64,000 nt of DNA from Vallitalea pronyensis (lineage in GTDB: Bacteria; Bacillota; Clostridia; Lachnospirales; Vallitaleaceae), in contig NZ_CP058649.1 in the NCBI RefSeq assembly GCF_018141445.1, forward strand, positions 3,491,001-3,555,000, written 5' to 3'. The notes beneath the pieces were generated by a model, which saw only the letters and a program-made list of their open reading frames with translations, did not search any database and was not told where the DNA came from. A program made the translations under genes and the position numbers. Below are positions 27,788-37,195 of the stretch, in pieces; the first letter of the stretch is position 1; each line of letters opens with the position of its first letter.

Positions 27788-27817
27788 TTGTCGTTGAACA
27801 TGATAATTTTCTATATA
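27788..27817 (+). promoter_or_regulatory. Possible promoter for ssnA-ygfK-xdh
   Basis: TTGTCG at 27788-27793 and TATATA at 27812-27817 are 18 bases apart. The -35 match is partial and the region is AT-rich, so this is tentative. It is flanked upstream by GTCG/CGAC dyads near 27750-27775. Confidence 0.35.
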
Positions 27818-27907
27818 TGACGCATAATTCTATTTATCGCCATACGTTTATTATCATGTTACAGATATATGCAAAATATTTTAGGACATTTGTCCCTTTC
27901 TTCCATC

Positions 27908-27935
27908 ATGAATGTCTTTTCTTCAAAGACATCAT
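27908..27935. promoter_or_regulatory. Hairpin in the ssnA leader
   Basis: ATGTCTTT and AAAGACAT form an 8-bp stem around TTCTTC-type loop bases, extended by CATG on each side after a mismatch. A smaller exact dyad GGACA-TT-TGTCC lies at 27883-27894. No T-run follows. Possibly an operator or leader structure. Confidence 0.45.
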
Positions 27936-27983
27936 GTGGATTAATTCATTTCACAATAACAATAGATTAAAGGAGCGATATAC

Positions 27984-29315
27984 ATGATTTTAATTGGGAA
28001 CGGCCGTATGATTACAAGAGATCCAAATCAGCCTTTTATAGAGGATGGTTGCCTTGTTGTAGATGGACCATGTATAAGTGATGTGGGAAGTACCGATGCA
28101 TTACGTTCAAAATATCCTGAAGCTTCTTTTGTGGATGCAAAAGGTGGATTGATTATGCCAGGACTTATCAACACTCATCATCATATTTACAGTGCCCTAG
28201 CACGTGCTATGATGCTTAACAATCACAATCCTTCTAATTTCTTAGAAATCCTTGAAGGTATGTGGTGGAAGATTGATAAGCATTTAACCTTAGAAGATGT
28301 GCAATTAAGTGCCTATGTCACATATTTAGAATGTATTAAAAATGGTGTGACAACAGTATTTGACCATCACGCTAGTTATGGTGCCACTGCTGGCAGCCTC
28401 TTTGAAATCTCTGAAGTAGCTAAAAAATTGGGTATAAGAACGTCGCTATGTTATGAAGTATCGGATCGGCATGGTCACCATGCCATGGTAGAAGCTGTGA
28501 AAGAAAATGTGGATTTTATTCAGGCAGCTAAGAAGGATGTAACGGACATGCAAAAAGGTATGATGGGCTTACATGCTTCATTTACTCTTTCTGATACCAG
28601 TCTTGATTATATCGCAAGTCAGTTACCAGCAGAAACCGGGTATCATGTGCATGTTGCGGAAGGCATCGGGGATCTCCATGACGCTCTTTCTCAATATAAT
28701 AAGAGAGTTGTTGAACGGTTAATGGACCATGAAATTCTTGGTCCAGATACCCTTGCTATTCATTGTATTCATGTGAATCAACGGGAAATGGATCTTCTAA
28801 AAGAAACAGATACCATGGTTGTTCACAATCCAGAATCCAATATGGGTAATGCTGTTGGTTTCACACCTGTATTAGAACTGATGCGCCGTGACATTCCTCT
28901 AGGTCTAGGAACAGACGGTTATACCAGTGATATGTTAGAGTCCATGAAAGTAGCCAATATTCTTCCTAAGCATCAATTATGTAACCCTTCTGTTGCTTGG
29001 GGTGAAGTACCACAAATGCTTTTTCATAACAATGCTGCAATCGCTAATCGCTTCTACAACAAACCATTAGGCATCTTAAAAGAAGGTGCTTATGCAGATG
29101 TGATTATTGCGGATTATAACCCCTTTACGCCTCTAGACGGGAATAACTGCAATGGGCATATTCTCTTTGGTCTAAGTGGCCGTCATGTAACGACTACCAT
29201 GATTAATGGGAAACTTGTCATGAAAGATCGTCAAGTACTTGGTATAGATGAGGAACAACTCATGGCACATTCACGAGAATTGGCTGTGACCTTATGGGAA
29301 AAGATGAATCGATAA
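27984..29315 (+). CDS. ssnA: SsnA-type aminohydrolase
   Basis: A 443-residue amidohydrolase of the chlorohydrolase/guanine deaminase-like group. The metal site starts at LINTHHHIYSALARAM near residue 60; HCIHVNQREMD near 270 and GLGTDGYTSDM near 310 follow. Length and neighbourhood match SsnA of selenium-dependent purine clusters. It is expected to deaminate or hydrolyse a purine-derived ring; the exact substrate is not known from sequence. AAAGGAG precedes the ATG. It is the first + strand gene of the island, 53 bases before ygfK. Confidence 0.9.
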   Translation: MILIGNGRMITRDPNQPFIEDGCLVVDGPCISDVGSTDALRSKYPEASFVDAKGGLIMPGLINTHHHIYSALARAMMLNNHNPSNFLEILEGMWWKIDKHLTLEDVQLSAYVTYLECIKNGVTTVFDHHASYGATAGSLFEISEVAKKLGIRTSLCYEVSDRHGHHAMVEAVKENVDFIQAAKKDVTDMQKGMMGLHASFTLSDTSLDYIASQLPAETGYHVHVAEGIGDLHDALSQYNKRVVERLMDHEILGPDTLAIHCIHVNQREMDLLKETDTMVVHNPESNMGNAVGFTPVLELMRRDIPLGLGTDGYTSDMLESMKVANILPKHQLCNPSVAWGEVPQMLFHNNAAIANRFYNKPLGILKEGAYADVIIADYNPFTPLDGNNCNGHILFGLSGRHVTTTMINGKLVMKDRQVLGIDEEQLMAHSRELAVTLWEKMNR

Positions 29316-29368
29316 TTACCGTGATAAGGTTCTAGGATAAGATCAATCAATTGAAGGAGGTACTGTTT

Positions 29369-32300
29369 ATGAATGACCGTATGATACCGATACCATTCCA
29401 TGAACTGATGGGATGGATTTTACAGGAAAAAGAAGAGCATCAACAGATCTTCGGGGTGAAAAAGTATTATCATCATACCCATGGTGAAAAGCTAGATATA
29501 TTTGGTGAACACCTGGAAACACCTTTTGGACCTGCTGCAGGTCCTCACACCCAGCTTGCCCAAAACATCATTGCCGCTTATGTAGCTGGATGCCGTTTCT
29601 TTGAATTAAAAACTGTTCAGACCCTTGATGGGGAAGACCTTCCTGTCTCCAAACCTTGTATTAAGGCAGAAGATGAGGGTTATAACGTGGAATGGTCCAC
29701 AGAACTGACTGTACCAGAAGCCTTTGACGAATATGTAAAAGCATGGTATGGGCTTAAACTCTTATCAAAAGAGTATGGATTTGGCAGCCCTGAGGGTTTT
29801 ATTTTTAACATGTCTGTTGGTTATGATTATGAAGGTATTACATCGAAGAAAATTGATACCTTTATCGAGGGATTAAAAGATGCGTCTCACTCCAAGATAT
29901 GGGCCACTTGCGAAAAGTATATTTTGGATAATCTGGATGCTTGGCATCACGTGGATGAATCCTATGTACACTCTATTTCTTCAAGCATATGCACATCCAT
30001 TACCCTCTCTACCCTTCATGGATGTCCTCCTGAAGAAATTGAACGTATTGCTTCTTATTTAATGAAAGAAAAACACTTAAATACTTATATAAAATGTAAC
30101 CCAACCTTATTAGGCTATGACTATGCCCGTTCCACCTTAGATGAGATGGGTTATGATTACCTTGTATTTGATGAGCATCACTTCCAGAACGACTTACAGT
30201 TCGAGGATGCTATACCCATGATTAAACGCTTACAAGGGATTGCAAAAAATAATCATGTTAGCTTTGGCGTAAAACTGACCAATACATTTCCTGTTAAAAT
30301 CACCCAAAATGAGCTTCCTGGGGAGGAAATGTATATGTCTGGCCGCTCCCTCTACCCCCTTTCCATATCCCTTGCTGACAAATTAACCAAGGCTCTAGGT
30401 GGTGATATAAACATCTCTTACTCTGGAGGCGCAGAGATTTTTAATATAACGGATATCTACAATACAGGCATATGGCCCATTACCATTGCAACCACGTTAT
30501 TAAAATCAGGTGGCTATGGTAGATGTCTTCAAATAGCTGAAAAACTTGGCAATAGCTTGAAGACCGATAATCCTGTAAATCCTGATGCTCTTGATCAATT
30601 AAGAACATATGCCCTTACAGACCCTCATCATATAAAACCCATTAAACCCATGCCAAGCCGTAAAATAAAAGACACCGTACCTCTGGTAAATTGCTTCATG
30701 GCCCCCTGTTCCCATGGCTGTCCCATTGAACAAGCTGTGCCTGCATATTTACACTGTGTGGAAGAAGGTCGTTATCTGGATGCACTCCAAATTATTGTGG
30801 ATAAAAATCCCCTTCCATTTATTACTGGTACCGTATGTAACCATCGTTGCATGACCAAGTGTACCCGCCACTTCTATGAAGAACCGGTTAAAATACGCAG
30901 CGCTAAGCTATTAGCAGCAGAGCAAGCCATGGATGCATTACTTGGAACCATTACCGTACCAGAAAAAAAATCGGATGCTAAAGTGGCTGTCATTGGCGGT
31001 GGACCAGCTGGATTGGCTGCAGGCTATTTCCTTGGTCGAGCTGGTATGGATGTGACCATTTTTGAAAAGCAAGATTCCCTTGGTGGCATTGTGAAACATG
31101 TTGTACCTGAATTCAGAATATCTTCTGAATCCGTTCAGCATGATATTGATCTTGTAAAAGCTATGGGCGTAACCATTAAGCTTAATAGTGAGCAAAATTC
31201 CATTAAAACCCTACAAGAAGCAGGTTATCCATACATCTTAATTGCAGTTGGTGCTTACGAACCAGGTATCCTCCCATTAGAAGGTACTACACCTCAGAAT
31301 GTCCTCGAATTCTTAGCTGACTATCGTAAGCAGAAAGGAAACATGCATCTTGGTGAATCTGTAGCCGTTATTGGTGGTGGTAATACAGCCATGGATGCTG
31401 CTCGTGCAGCCAAACGTGTGCAAGGTGTAAAAGATGTCTACCTGATCTACAGAAGAACCAAAAAATATATGCCCGCCGATGAAGAAGAATTATATCTAGC
31501 ACTGGAAGATGGTATAACCTTTATGGAATTACTCTCCCCTACTAAATGGGTAGATGGTAAACTCACCTGTCAGAAGATGATCTTAGGTGCACCTGATGCC
31601 TCTGGCAGGAGACGACCCGTACCAACAGATGACATGATTACTGTTGAAGCGGATACAGTTGTTGCAGCTGTTGGTGAGAAAATAGACAGCAGTTGGTTTG
31701 CCCAACAAGGTATAACCCTGACGGATAAAGGTTATGTGGAAGCTGATCTTCATTCATGTGAAACCAGTATGGACCATGTCTATGTAGCAGGTGATGCACT
31801 TAGAGGACCAGCCACCATTGTTGAGGCCATTGCAGACGCTACCAGCTTTGCTCTCTCTGTCCTAGAGAAAGAAGCTATTACCGAAACAGGGTTTGAAGAC
31901 CTTTCCTACAAAGGAGATGCTGAGAGGGCTTATGCTAAGAAAGGTATTTTAGAAATGCCTGTATCCAACAGCGATGGAAATCGCTGCCTTGAATGTTCAA
32001 CCATCTGTGAAGCTTGTGTGGATGTCTGTCCTAATCGTGCTAATATAACCGTTAAGATACCAAGTCAACACATGCCACAGATTATACACTTGGATAACAT
32101 GTGTAATGAATGTGGAAACTGTGAAACCTTCTGCCCTTACAGCAGTGCACCTTACCAAGATAAATTCACACTATTTGGTAGTGAAGCCATGTTACAGTCA
32201 AGTCATAATGCCGGTTTCTTTATTAAAGATAAAACTGTCGGACAATGTGTTTTACGTCTAGATGGCCAGTTAATGACCATTAATCTACATGAAACGTATC

Positions 32301-32371
32301 CAGATATTCCCGTTGAAATCATGGAAATGATGCAGGCTGTCTGTGAACAATACACTTATTATAATTATTGA
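29369..32371 (+). CDS. ygfK: YgfK-type multidomain iron-sulfur flavoprotein (putative selenate reductase)
   Basis: A 1000-residue protein. The ATG at 29369 follows GAAGGAGG; the open frame starts six codons earlier without one. Residues about 1-400 form a dihydroorotate dehydrogenase-like TIM barrel. Residues about 430-860 form a GltD-like NAD(P)H:flavin module, with Cys clusters (CFMAPCSHGCP, CNHRCMTKC), FAD loop IGGGPAGLAAG and NAD loop IGGGNTAMDAA. The C-terminus has ferredoxin-type cysteines (CLECSTICEACVDVCP, CNECGNCETFCP). It is annotated in E. coli as putative selenate reductase; in purine-degrading anaerobes it is essential for ring reduction or opening. Position between ssnA and the hydroxylase is conserved. 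Confidence 0.92.
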   Translation: MNDRMIPIPFHELMGWILQEKEEHQQIFGVKKYYHHTHGEKLDIFGEHLETPFGPAAGPHTQLAQNIIAAYVAGCRFFELKTVQTLDGEDLPVSKPCIKAEDEGYNVEWSTELTVPEAFDEYVKAWYGLKLLSKEYGFGSPEGFIFNMSVGYDYEGITSKKIDTFIEGLKDASHSKIWATCEKYILDNLDAWHHVDESYVHSISSSICTSITLSTLHGCPPEEIERIASYLMKEKHLNTYIKCNPTLLGYDYARSTLDEMGYDYLVFDEHHFQNDLQFEDAIPMIKRLQGIAKNNHVSFGVKLTNTFPVKITQNELPGEEMYMSGRSLYPLSISLADKLTKALGGDINISYSGGAEIFNITDIYNTGIWPITIATTLLKSGGYGRCLQIAEKLGNSLKTDNPVNPDALDQLRTYALTDPHHIKPIKPMPSRKIKDTVPLVNCFMAPCSHGCPIEQAVPAYLHCVEEGRYLDALQIIVDKNPLPFITGTVCNHRCMTKCTRHFYEEPVKIRSAKLLAAEQAMDALLGTITVPEKKSDAKVAVIGGGPAGLAAGYFLGRAGMDVTIFEKQDSLGGIVKHVVPEFRISSESVQHDIDLVKAMGVTIKLNSEQNSIKTLQEAGYPYILIAVGAYEPGILPLEGTTPQNVLEFLADYRKQKGNMHLGESVAVIGGGNTAMDAARAAKRVQGVKDVYLIYRRTKKYMPADEEELYLALEDGITFMELLSPTKWVDGKLTCQKMILGAPDASGRRRPVPTDDMITVEADTVVAAVGEKIDSSWFAQQGITLTDKGYVEADLHSCETSMDHVYVAGDALRGPATIVEAIADATSFALSVLEKEAITETGFEDLSYKGDAERAYAKKGILEMPVSNSDGNRCLECSTICEACVDVCPNRANITVKIPSQHMPQIIHLDNMCNECGNCETFCPYSSAPYQDKFTLFGSEAMLQSSHNAGFFIKDKTVGQCVLRLDGQLMTINLHETYPDIPVEIMEMMQAVCEQYTYYNY

Positions 32372-32386
32372 TTGGGGTGACATATG

Positions 32387-34951
32387 ATGTCAGATTTTAT
32401 AGTCAATGGACAGAAAGTCCATGTGAATCAAAATCAAAAACTCATCCATTATTTACGTGATACGCTCCATCTTACCTCGGTAAAAAACGGCTGTGGTGAA
32501 GGTGCCTGTGGCACATGCATGATTCTTGTTGATGGGAAGGCAACAAAGTCGTGCATACTGAATACTGACCGATTAGAAGGTAAACACATTATCACTGTAG
32601 AAGGACTTACTGATCGTGAAAAGAGTGTCTATGCTTATGCCTTTGCAGAAGCAGGAGCTGTTCAATGCGGCTTCTGTACGCCTGGCATGGTCATCAGTGC
32701 AAAAGGCTTAATTGATCAAAATGCTGCACCAACAGAGGAACAGATTCGCCATGCACTTCGCAACAATATATGCCGATGCACCGGCTACACAAAGATTGTA
32801 ACGGCTGTTACCCTAGCCGCTAACATATTGAGAGAAAATATGCCTATACCAGAAACGGCCTTCACTGGTCGAGTTGGTGAAAACATGCACCGTGTGGATG
32901 CCGTTGGTAAAACGCTTGGTGAAGCAGAATATGTGGATGATTTGTATGTGGATCAGATGCTTTATGGCAGTAGTGTACGCAGTGCTCACCCTAGAGCCAT
33001 TGTTAAACATATCTATACAGAAAAAGCCAAAGCAATGGCTGGTGTAAAAGCTGTTATTACAGCAAAAGAACTCCCTGGTGCAACAAAAGTCGGCCACATT
33101 AAAAAAGATTGGGATGTACTCATAGCTGAAGGTGACACCACCCGTTATATGGGCGATGCCATTGTTCTTATTGCGGCTGAGACAAAAGAAATACTTGAAG
33201 CGGCTAAAAAAGCCATTGACATACAATATGAAGTACTGAAACCACTCACCTGCCCTGCTGACGCCATGAAAGAGGATGCCCCACTCATTCATGAAGGTGG
33301 TAATATCTTATCCATTGAGCATCTTGTACGAGGGAATGCCGATGAGAAAATTAAACATGCTGAACATGTGGTCACGAACCGTTACAGCACACCTTTTACA
33401 GAACATGCTTTCCTAGAACCGGAGACTGCTCTAGCCGTACCTGATCGAGATGGCATGATCATCTACTGTGCCGATCAAGGCATCTATCAGACACGAAAAG
33501 AATGTGCTGAAGCATTAGGACTTAAAGCTAGCCAAGTCCGTGTGGTCAGTAAAATGGTTGGTGGTGGTTTTGGTGGTAAAGAAGATATGTCTGTACAGCA
33601 TCATGCGGCTATACTTGCTTATATCACCAAACAGCCTGTAAAAGTATCCTTAAGCCGTAAAGAAAGTCTTATTGTCCACCCTAAACGTCATGCTATGGAG
33701 ATGGAATTTACGACGGCTTGTGATGCAGAAGGCAACTTAACTGCCATGAAAGCTACTATTATTTCGGATACTGGGGCTTATGCATCCTTAGGTGGTCCTG
33801 TGCTTCAACGTGCATGTACCCATGCAGCAGGTCCTTATAACTATCAAGATATTGACATTCTTGGTAAAGCTGTTTATACCAACAACCCGCCAGGCGGTGC
33901 TTTTCGTGGTTTTGGTGTAACCCAGAGTTGTTTTGCTATCGAATGCAACCTAAATCAACTTGCTGAACAAGCGGGGCTATCCCCTTGGGAATTTCGATAC
34001 AAGAATGCTATACGCCCTGGACAGATACTTCCTAATGGTCAAATTGCAGACGACTATACAGCCTTTACTGAAACCTTAGAAGCTGTAAAAGAGATCTATG
34101 ACAAGCATCCAAAGGCTGGGATTGCATGTGCCATGAAAAACAGCGGCCTTGGCGTAGGCATTCCTGATACTGGCCGTTGTCGTCTTATTATAAAGGATGG
34201 TAAGATTAATACCCATACCAGTGCAGCTTGTATTGGTCAGGGTCTAGCTACCGTCATGACTCAGATGATTTGTCAAGTATTAGGTGTAGCACCCTGTGAT
34301 ATTATTCATTGTGACCCGGACACAACTGTTGCGCCTAATTCTGGTAATACAACGGCTTCAAGGCAAACGGTCTTTACTGGTGAAGCAACAAAGATTGCTG
34401 CCAATCAATTAAAGGAAGCATTAGAGACGAAAACCTTACAGGAACTAGAAGGGGAAGAATATTATGGAGAATACACTTGTGTGACGGACCCTATGGGCTC
34501 CGATAAACCTTATCCATATAGTCATGTAACCTATGGGTATGCGACCCATGTGGTTGTGTTAGATGATGAGGGCAAGTTATCCAAAGTGTATGCGGCTCAT
34601 GATGTGGGTACACCTATCAATCCTAACGCCATTGAAGGACAGATTCAAGGCGGTGTTGTGATGAGCCTTGGCTATGCCCTTACAGAGGATTACCCCCTTA
34701 TAGAAAGTGTTCCTCAAGGAAAATTTGGAACTTTAGGACTTCTTAAAGCTAATCAAGTGCCTGACATTCAACCGATTATCGTTGGTAAGACCCATGATGG
34801 GCTAGCCCATGGTGCAAAAGGCATTGGAGAAATCTGTTCCATCCCTACAGCACCAGCTGTAGCACAGGCTTACTATCGCTACGATGGACTTTTTAGGCGA
34901 AGTTTGCCTTTAGATAATACCCCCTATTCTAAAAAATCCATAAAGAAATAA
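32387..34951 (+). CDS. xdhD: Fused selenium-dependent xanthine dehydrogenase (Fe-S plus molybdopterin domains)
   Basis: An 854-residue fusion of an Fe-S domain with a molybdopterin domain, lacking an FAD domain. C36, C41, C44 and C56 bind the first cluster; CGFCTPG and CRCTGY bind the second. The hammerhead starts near 165, GGGFGGKEDM lies near 400, GGAFRGFGVTQ near 510, and the catalytic glutamate is in GIGEICSIPTAPA near 815. The second of two adjacent ATGs has better spacing from GGGGTGA. This is the XdhD or xdhAC type linked to selenium-dependent purine oxidation. A dedicated FAD partner (ygfM in E. coli) is not adjacent, so YgfK or XdhB may take the electrons. Confidence 0.9.
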   Translation: MSDFIVNGQKVHVNQNQKLIHYLRDTLHLTSVKNGCGEGACGTCMILVDGKATKSCILNTDRLEGKHIITVEGLTDREKSVYAYAFAEAGAVQCGFCTPGMVISAKGLIDQNAAPTEEQIRHALRNNICRCTGYTKIVTAVTLAANILRENMPIPETAFTGRVGENMHRVDAVGKTLGEAEYVDDLYVDQMLYGSSVRSAHPRAIVKHIYTEKAKAMAGVKAVITAKELPGATKVGHIKKDWDVLIAEGDTTRYMGDAIVLIAAETKEILEAAKKAIDIQYEVLKPLTCPADAMKEDAPLIHEGGNILSIEHLVRGNADEKIKHAEHVVTNRYSTPFTEHAFLEPETALAVPDRDGMIIYCADQGIYQTRKECAEALGLKASQVRVVSKMVGGGFGGKEDMSVQHHAAILAYITKQPVKVSLSRKESLIVHPKRHAMEMEFTTACDAEGNLTAMKATIISDTGAYASLGGPVLQRACTHAAGPYNYQDIDILGKAVYTNNPPGGAFRGFGVTQSCFAIECNLNQLAEQAGLSPWEFRYKNAIRPGQILPNGQIADDYTAFTETLEAVKEIYDKHPKAGIACAMKNSGLGVGIPDTGRCRLIIKDGKINTHTSAACIGQGLATVMTQMICQVLGVAPCDIIHCDPDTTVAPNSGNTTASRQTVFTGEATKIAANQLKEALETKTLQELEGEEYYGEYTCVTDPMGSDKPYPYSHVTYGYATHVVVLDDEGKLSKVYAAHDVGTPINPNAIEGQIQGGVVMSLGYALTEDYPLIESVPQGKFGTLGLLKANQVPDIQPIIVGKTHDGLAHGAKGIGEICSIPTAPAVAQAYYRYDGLFRRSLPLDNTPYSKKSIKK

Positions 34952-34960
34952 TAGTATTAT

Positions 34961-35005
34961 AAGAGGGATATCTCAACCATACTTGTTGGGCATATCCCTC
35001 TTTTA
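34961..35005. terminator. Bidirectional terminator between the hydroxylase and ABC-importer genes
   Basis: AAGAGGGATAT pairs with ATATCCCTCTT, with an inner weak stem, and T or A runs on both outer sides. It separates two convergent genes. Confidence 0.8.
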
Positions 35006-35066
35006 CTATAACGCTACCTATAAATAATGCTAAACGTCTATGAACAACTAGTAAACAAACACTTCT

Positions 35067-36146
35067 CTATTCAGCATCTGCCCCCATAACCTCTTTATAG
35101 TCATCCTTTGTGACCATAATGGCCCCTAGAGGGTAAACACCAAATTCAGCACCTTCTTTTTTGTACTCGCCAAATATTTCTGTGCCATGTAATAAATGGT
35201 TCATCATGGCTTCAGCTACTGCTTCACCATCTACTTTCGAACTAAAATAACCTGATGCTTTAAAGGCAGAATAGTCTTTTTTCCATTCATCTTTTGCTAA
35301 GTAGCCCCCTAAACCAGCTACAACTGCATTTTGATCAAGGCCCGCTTGTTCTAATGCTCTTACAATACCAGCCGCACCTTCATCATTAGGTGCTGTAGCA
35401 AACCAGGTATCAATTTGTGGGTTAGCTGTTATGATAGCGGATGCTACTGTAAATGCTTCCTCTGTGGAACCTAAATAGTCCCCACGAATTACATTCTGTT
35501 CTGGCAGCTCCATGTTGGACTCATTCCACTTATCAAGTGCACCTTCTGATCGAGGTAAAACACTGGATACGGTGGTCATTTCAAGAACAAAATAACCTGT
35601 TTTAGCTGGGTCTTTAATTAATGCATTGTCCTTCACATGATTCACTAACCATTCACCTTGTTGCTGCCCTACACGATAAGCATCCAGTTCGAGAGCAGGA
35701 GCAATATGCACACCGTTCTCATCAATCAAACCATCATCATCTGCGATAACTGGAATACCTGCTGCTTTACATTTCTCCACCGTAATGGTACTTAATTTTT
35801 GATCTGGTACACATACGATTAACCCATCCACTTCTTGAGCTATGATATTGTCAAGGGCATTTAAGTATGTATCTGCATCCATTTTAGCATCAATCAACAA
35901 CATGTCACTAGCACCCATGCTCATAGCTTTGGCTTTAGCTGAAGATGATGTACCTTGGAACCAGACTTGGCTTAAATCTTTATAAATCCCTGCTAGAACA
36001 ATATCTTTGTCTTTTGCATCATCGTTATTGGTTTCTGTCTTGGAACCTGTGTCCTTATTGGTCTTATCATCTGCTGGTTTACTACACCCCACGATTAACA
36101 TCATAACCACCATCATGAAAGCAATTAACTTTGTAAATTTAGACAT
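35067..36146 (-). CDS. Sugar ABC transporter substrate-binding lipoprotein (AraF-like)
   Basis: A 359-residue lipoprotein: N-terminal signal peptide with lipobox LIVGC, acylated cysteine C21, then an acidic linker rich in D, K and T. The mature part is a type I periplasmic-binding fold. Segments GLIVCVPDQKLSTI, KCKAAGIPVIADDDGL and GLGGYLAKDEW resemble L-arabinose-binding protein AraF. GAGGAGG precedes the ATG. It is the last gene of the importer operon. Substrate is probably a pentose or similar sugar, but the binding residues cannot be checked here. The nearby purine island also makes a purine-related ligand worth testing. Confidence 0.88.
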   Translation of the reverse strand: MSKFTKLIAFMMVVMMLIVGCSKPADDKTNKDTGSKTETNNDDAKDKDIVLAGIYKDLSQVWFQGTSSSAKAKAMSMGASDMLLIDAKMDADTYLNALDNIIAQEVDGLIVCVPDQKLSTITVEKCKAAGIPVIADDDGLIDENGVHIAPALELDAYRVGQQQGEWLVNHVKDNALIKDPAKTGYFVLEMTTVSSVLPRSEGALDKWNESNMELPEQNVIRGDYLGSTEEAFTVASAIITANPQIDTWFATAPNDEGAAGIVRALEQAGLDQNAVVAGLGGYLAKDEWKKDYSAFKASGYFSSKVDGEAVAEAMMNHLLHGTEIFGEYKKEGAEFGVYPLGAIMVTKDDYKEVMGADAE

Positions 36147-36214
36147 TTCATTTCCTCCTCTTTTATGTGCATATCCTTACATCTATAATGTAATCAATAG
36201 TCTTATTGATTATA

Positions 36215-37195
36215 CTATACTCTCTTTCTAGATCTCAAATAATCAAATGATAAGGCAGCAACAAGTAATAAGCCACTTGCTACATATTGCCAAAACTGTG
36301 GTACATTCATGATTAAGAGTCCATTATTAAAACCCTGTAATATAAGGACACCAATAACGGTTCCTCCTAGACTTCCTATACCTCCTGTAAATGCAATCCC
36401 TCCAAGAACAACAGCTGTTACAGCACTCATTTCTAAGCCCATGGATGATGAAGGCTGCCCTGAATTCATTCTTGATGCCAGTATTGCTCCACCAAGGGCA
36501 GATAATCCAGATGTAATCATAAAAGCCTTTGATATGACACGTTTAGCGTTAATACCTGCTAAACGGGCAGCGACTGGGTTCCCTCCTACAATATAGAGGT
36601 TTCTACCAAAACGACTCTTGGACAATAGAATAATAAACACAATAAACGCCAAAATAAGTATAATAACAGGTATAGGTACACCCAGAATACGGTCTTTTCC
36701 AATGCTGAGATAGGTCTTGTCTTGGATATAAATAGGTTTACCATTACAGATAATGTAAGCCAGACCTCGAATAGCCTGCATGGTTGCCAGCGTTGCAATA
36801 AATGGTGCTATCTTTAAGGTATTCACAATAAGCGAATTAATAAAGCCAATTAAAATACCTGCTACAACAACAATCAACAAGGTAGGTACTGTACCGAATC
36901 CATTTTGTAACAGTATAGCCGCCAATACACCTGAAAACCCTGCAACAGCCCCTGGGGATAAGTCTATCTGCCCACCGATGACCAAGTAGGACTGACCAAT
37001 AGCCGCAAGTCCCACCAATGAAGATGCCACCAAAATGTTCATCAAGTTTTTTGCAGTAAAATAATGAGGGGACAAATATGAAAAAATGATAACCATCACT
37101 ACTAATGCAATCATGAGCCCTATTTTTTCAGAGCCAATGTATTGTTTTATAATGCTCCATTTATCTTGTTTTACTTCATTCGTTTGCATACTCAC
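36215..37195 (-). CDS. Sugar ABC transporter permease (RbsC/AraH family)
   Basis: A 326-residue inner-membrane permease with about nine hydrophobic segments. NLMNILVASSLVGLAAIGQSYL near residue 50, IDLSPGAVAGFSG near 75 and GSLGGTVIGVLILQ near 275 are typical of the RbsC/AraH/MglC family. The GTG start at 37195 overlaps the ATPase stop in a GTGA junction with AGGAGG upstream, indicating translational coupling. An ATG two codons later is possible. It works with the adjoining ATPase and the lipoprotein gene 68 bases downstream as a carbohydrate importer. Confidence 0.9.
   Translation of the reverse strand: MSMQTNEVKQDKWSIIKQYIGSEKIGLMIALVVMVIIFSYLSPHYFTAKNLMNILVASSLVGLAAIGQSYLVIGGQIDLSPGAVAGFSGVLAAILLQNGFGTVPTLLIVVVAGILIGFINSLIVNTLKIAPFIATLATMQAIRGLAYIICNGKPIYIQDKTYLSIGKDRILGVPIPVIILILAFIVFIILLSKSRFGRNLYIVGGNPVAARLAGINAKRVISKAFMITSGLSALGGAILASRMNSGQPSSSMGLEMSAVTAVVLGGIAFTGGIGSLGGTVIGVLILQGFNNGLLIMNVPQFWQYVASGLLLVAALSFDYLRSRKRV

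Larger units (their letters stand above)
27355..27983. other. Divergent control region of the purine island
   Basis: A 629-base non-coding region between the PAS regulator (-) and ssnA (+). It contains a - strand promoter, 16-bp direct repeats upstream of that promoter, a possible + promoter, and several dyads. Short ORFs (for example at 27542-27820) lack ribosome sites and are AT-rich, so I do not call them. Confidence 0.7.

Noticed and set aside
27542..27820. 92-codon + strand open frame in the purine control region
   Set aside because: AT-rich, no ribosome site, and overlapping the promoter and direct repeats.
27355..27983. Purine or xanthine riboswitch in the divergent region
   Set aside because: I could not find the conserved purine-aptamer junction or NMT1-type pattern; only simple dyads are visible.
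32813..33292. 159-codon antisense open frame in the fused hydroxylase gene
   Set aside because: Shadow of a strongly conserved gene; no start context or family resemblance.
19241..34951. Selenoprotein (in-frame TGA with SECIS) in the hydroxylases
   Set aside because: The genes are full length without internal TGA; selenium in these enzymes is a labile cofactor ligand, so none is expected.
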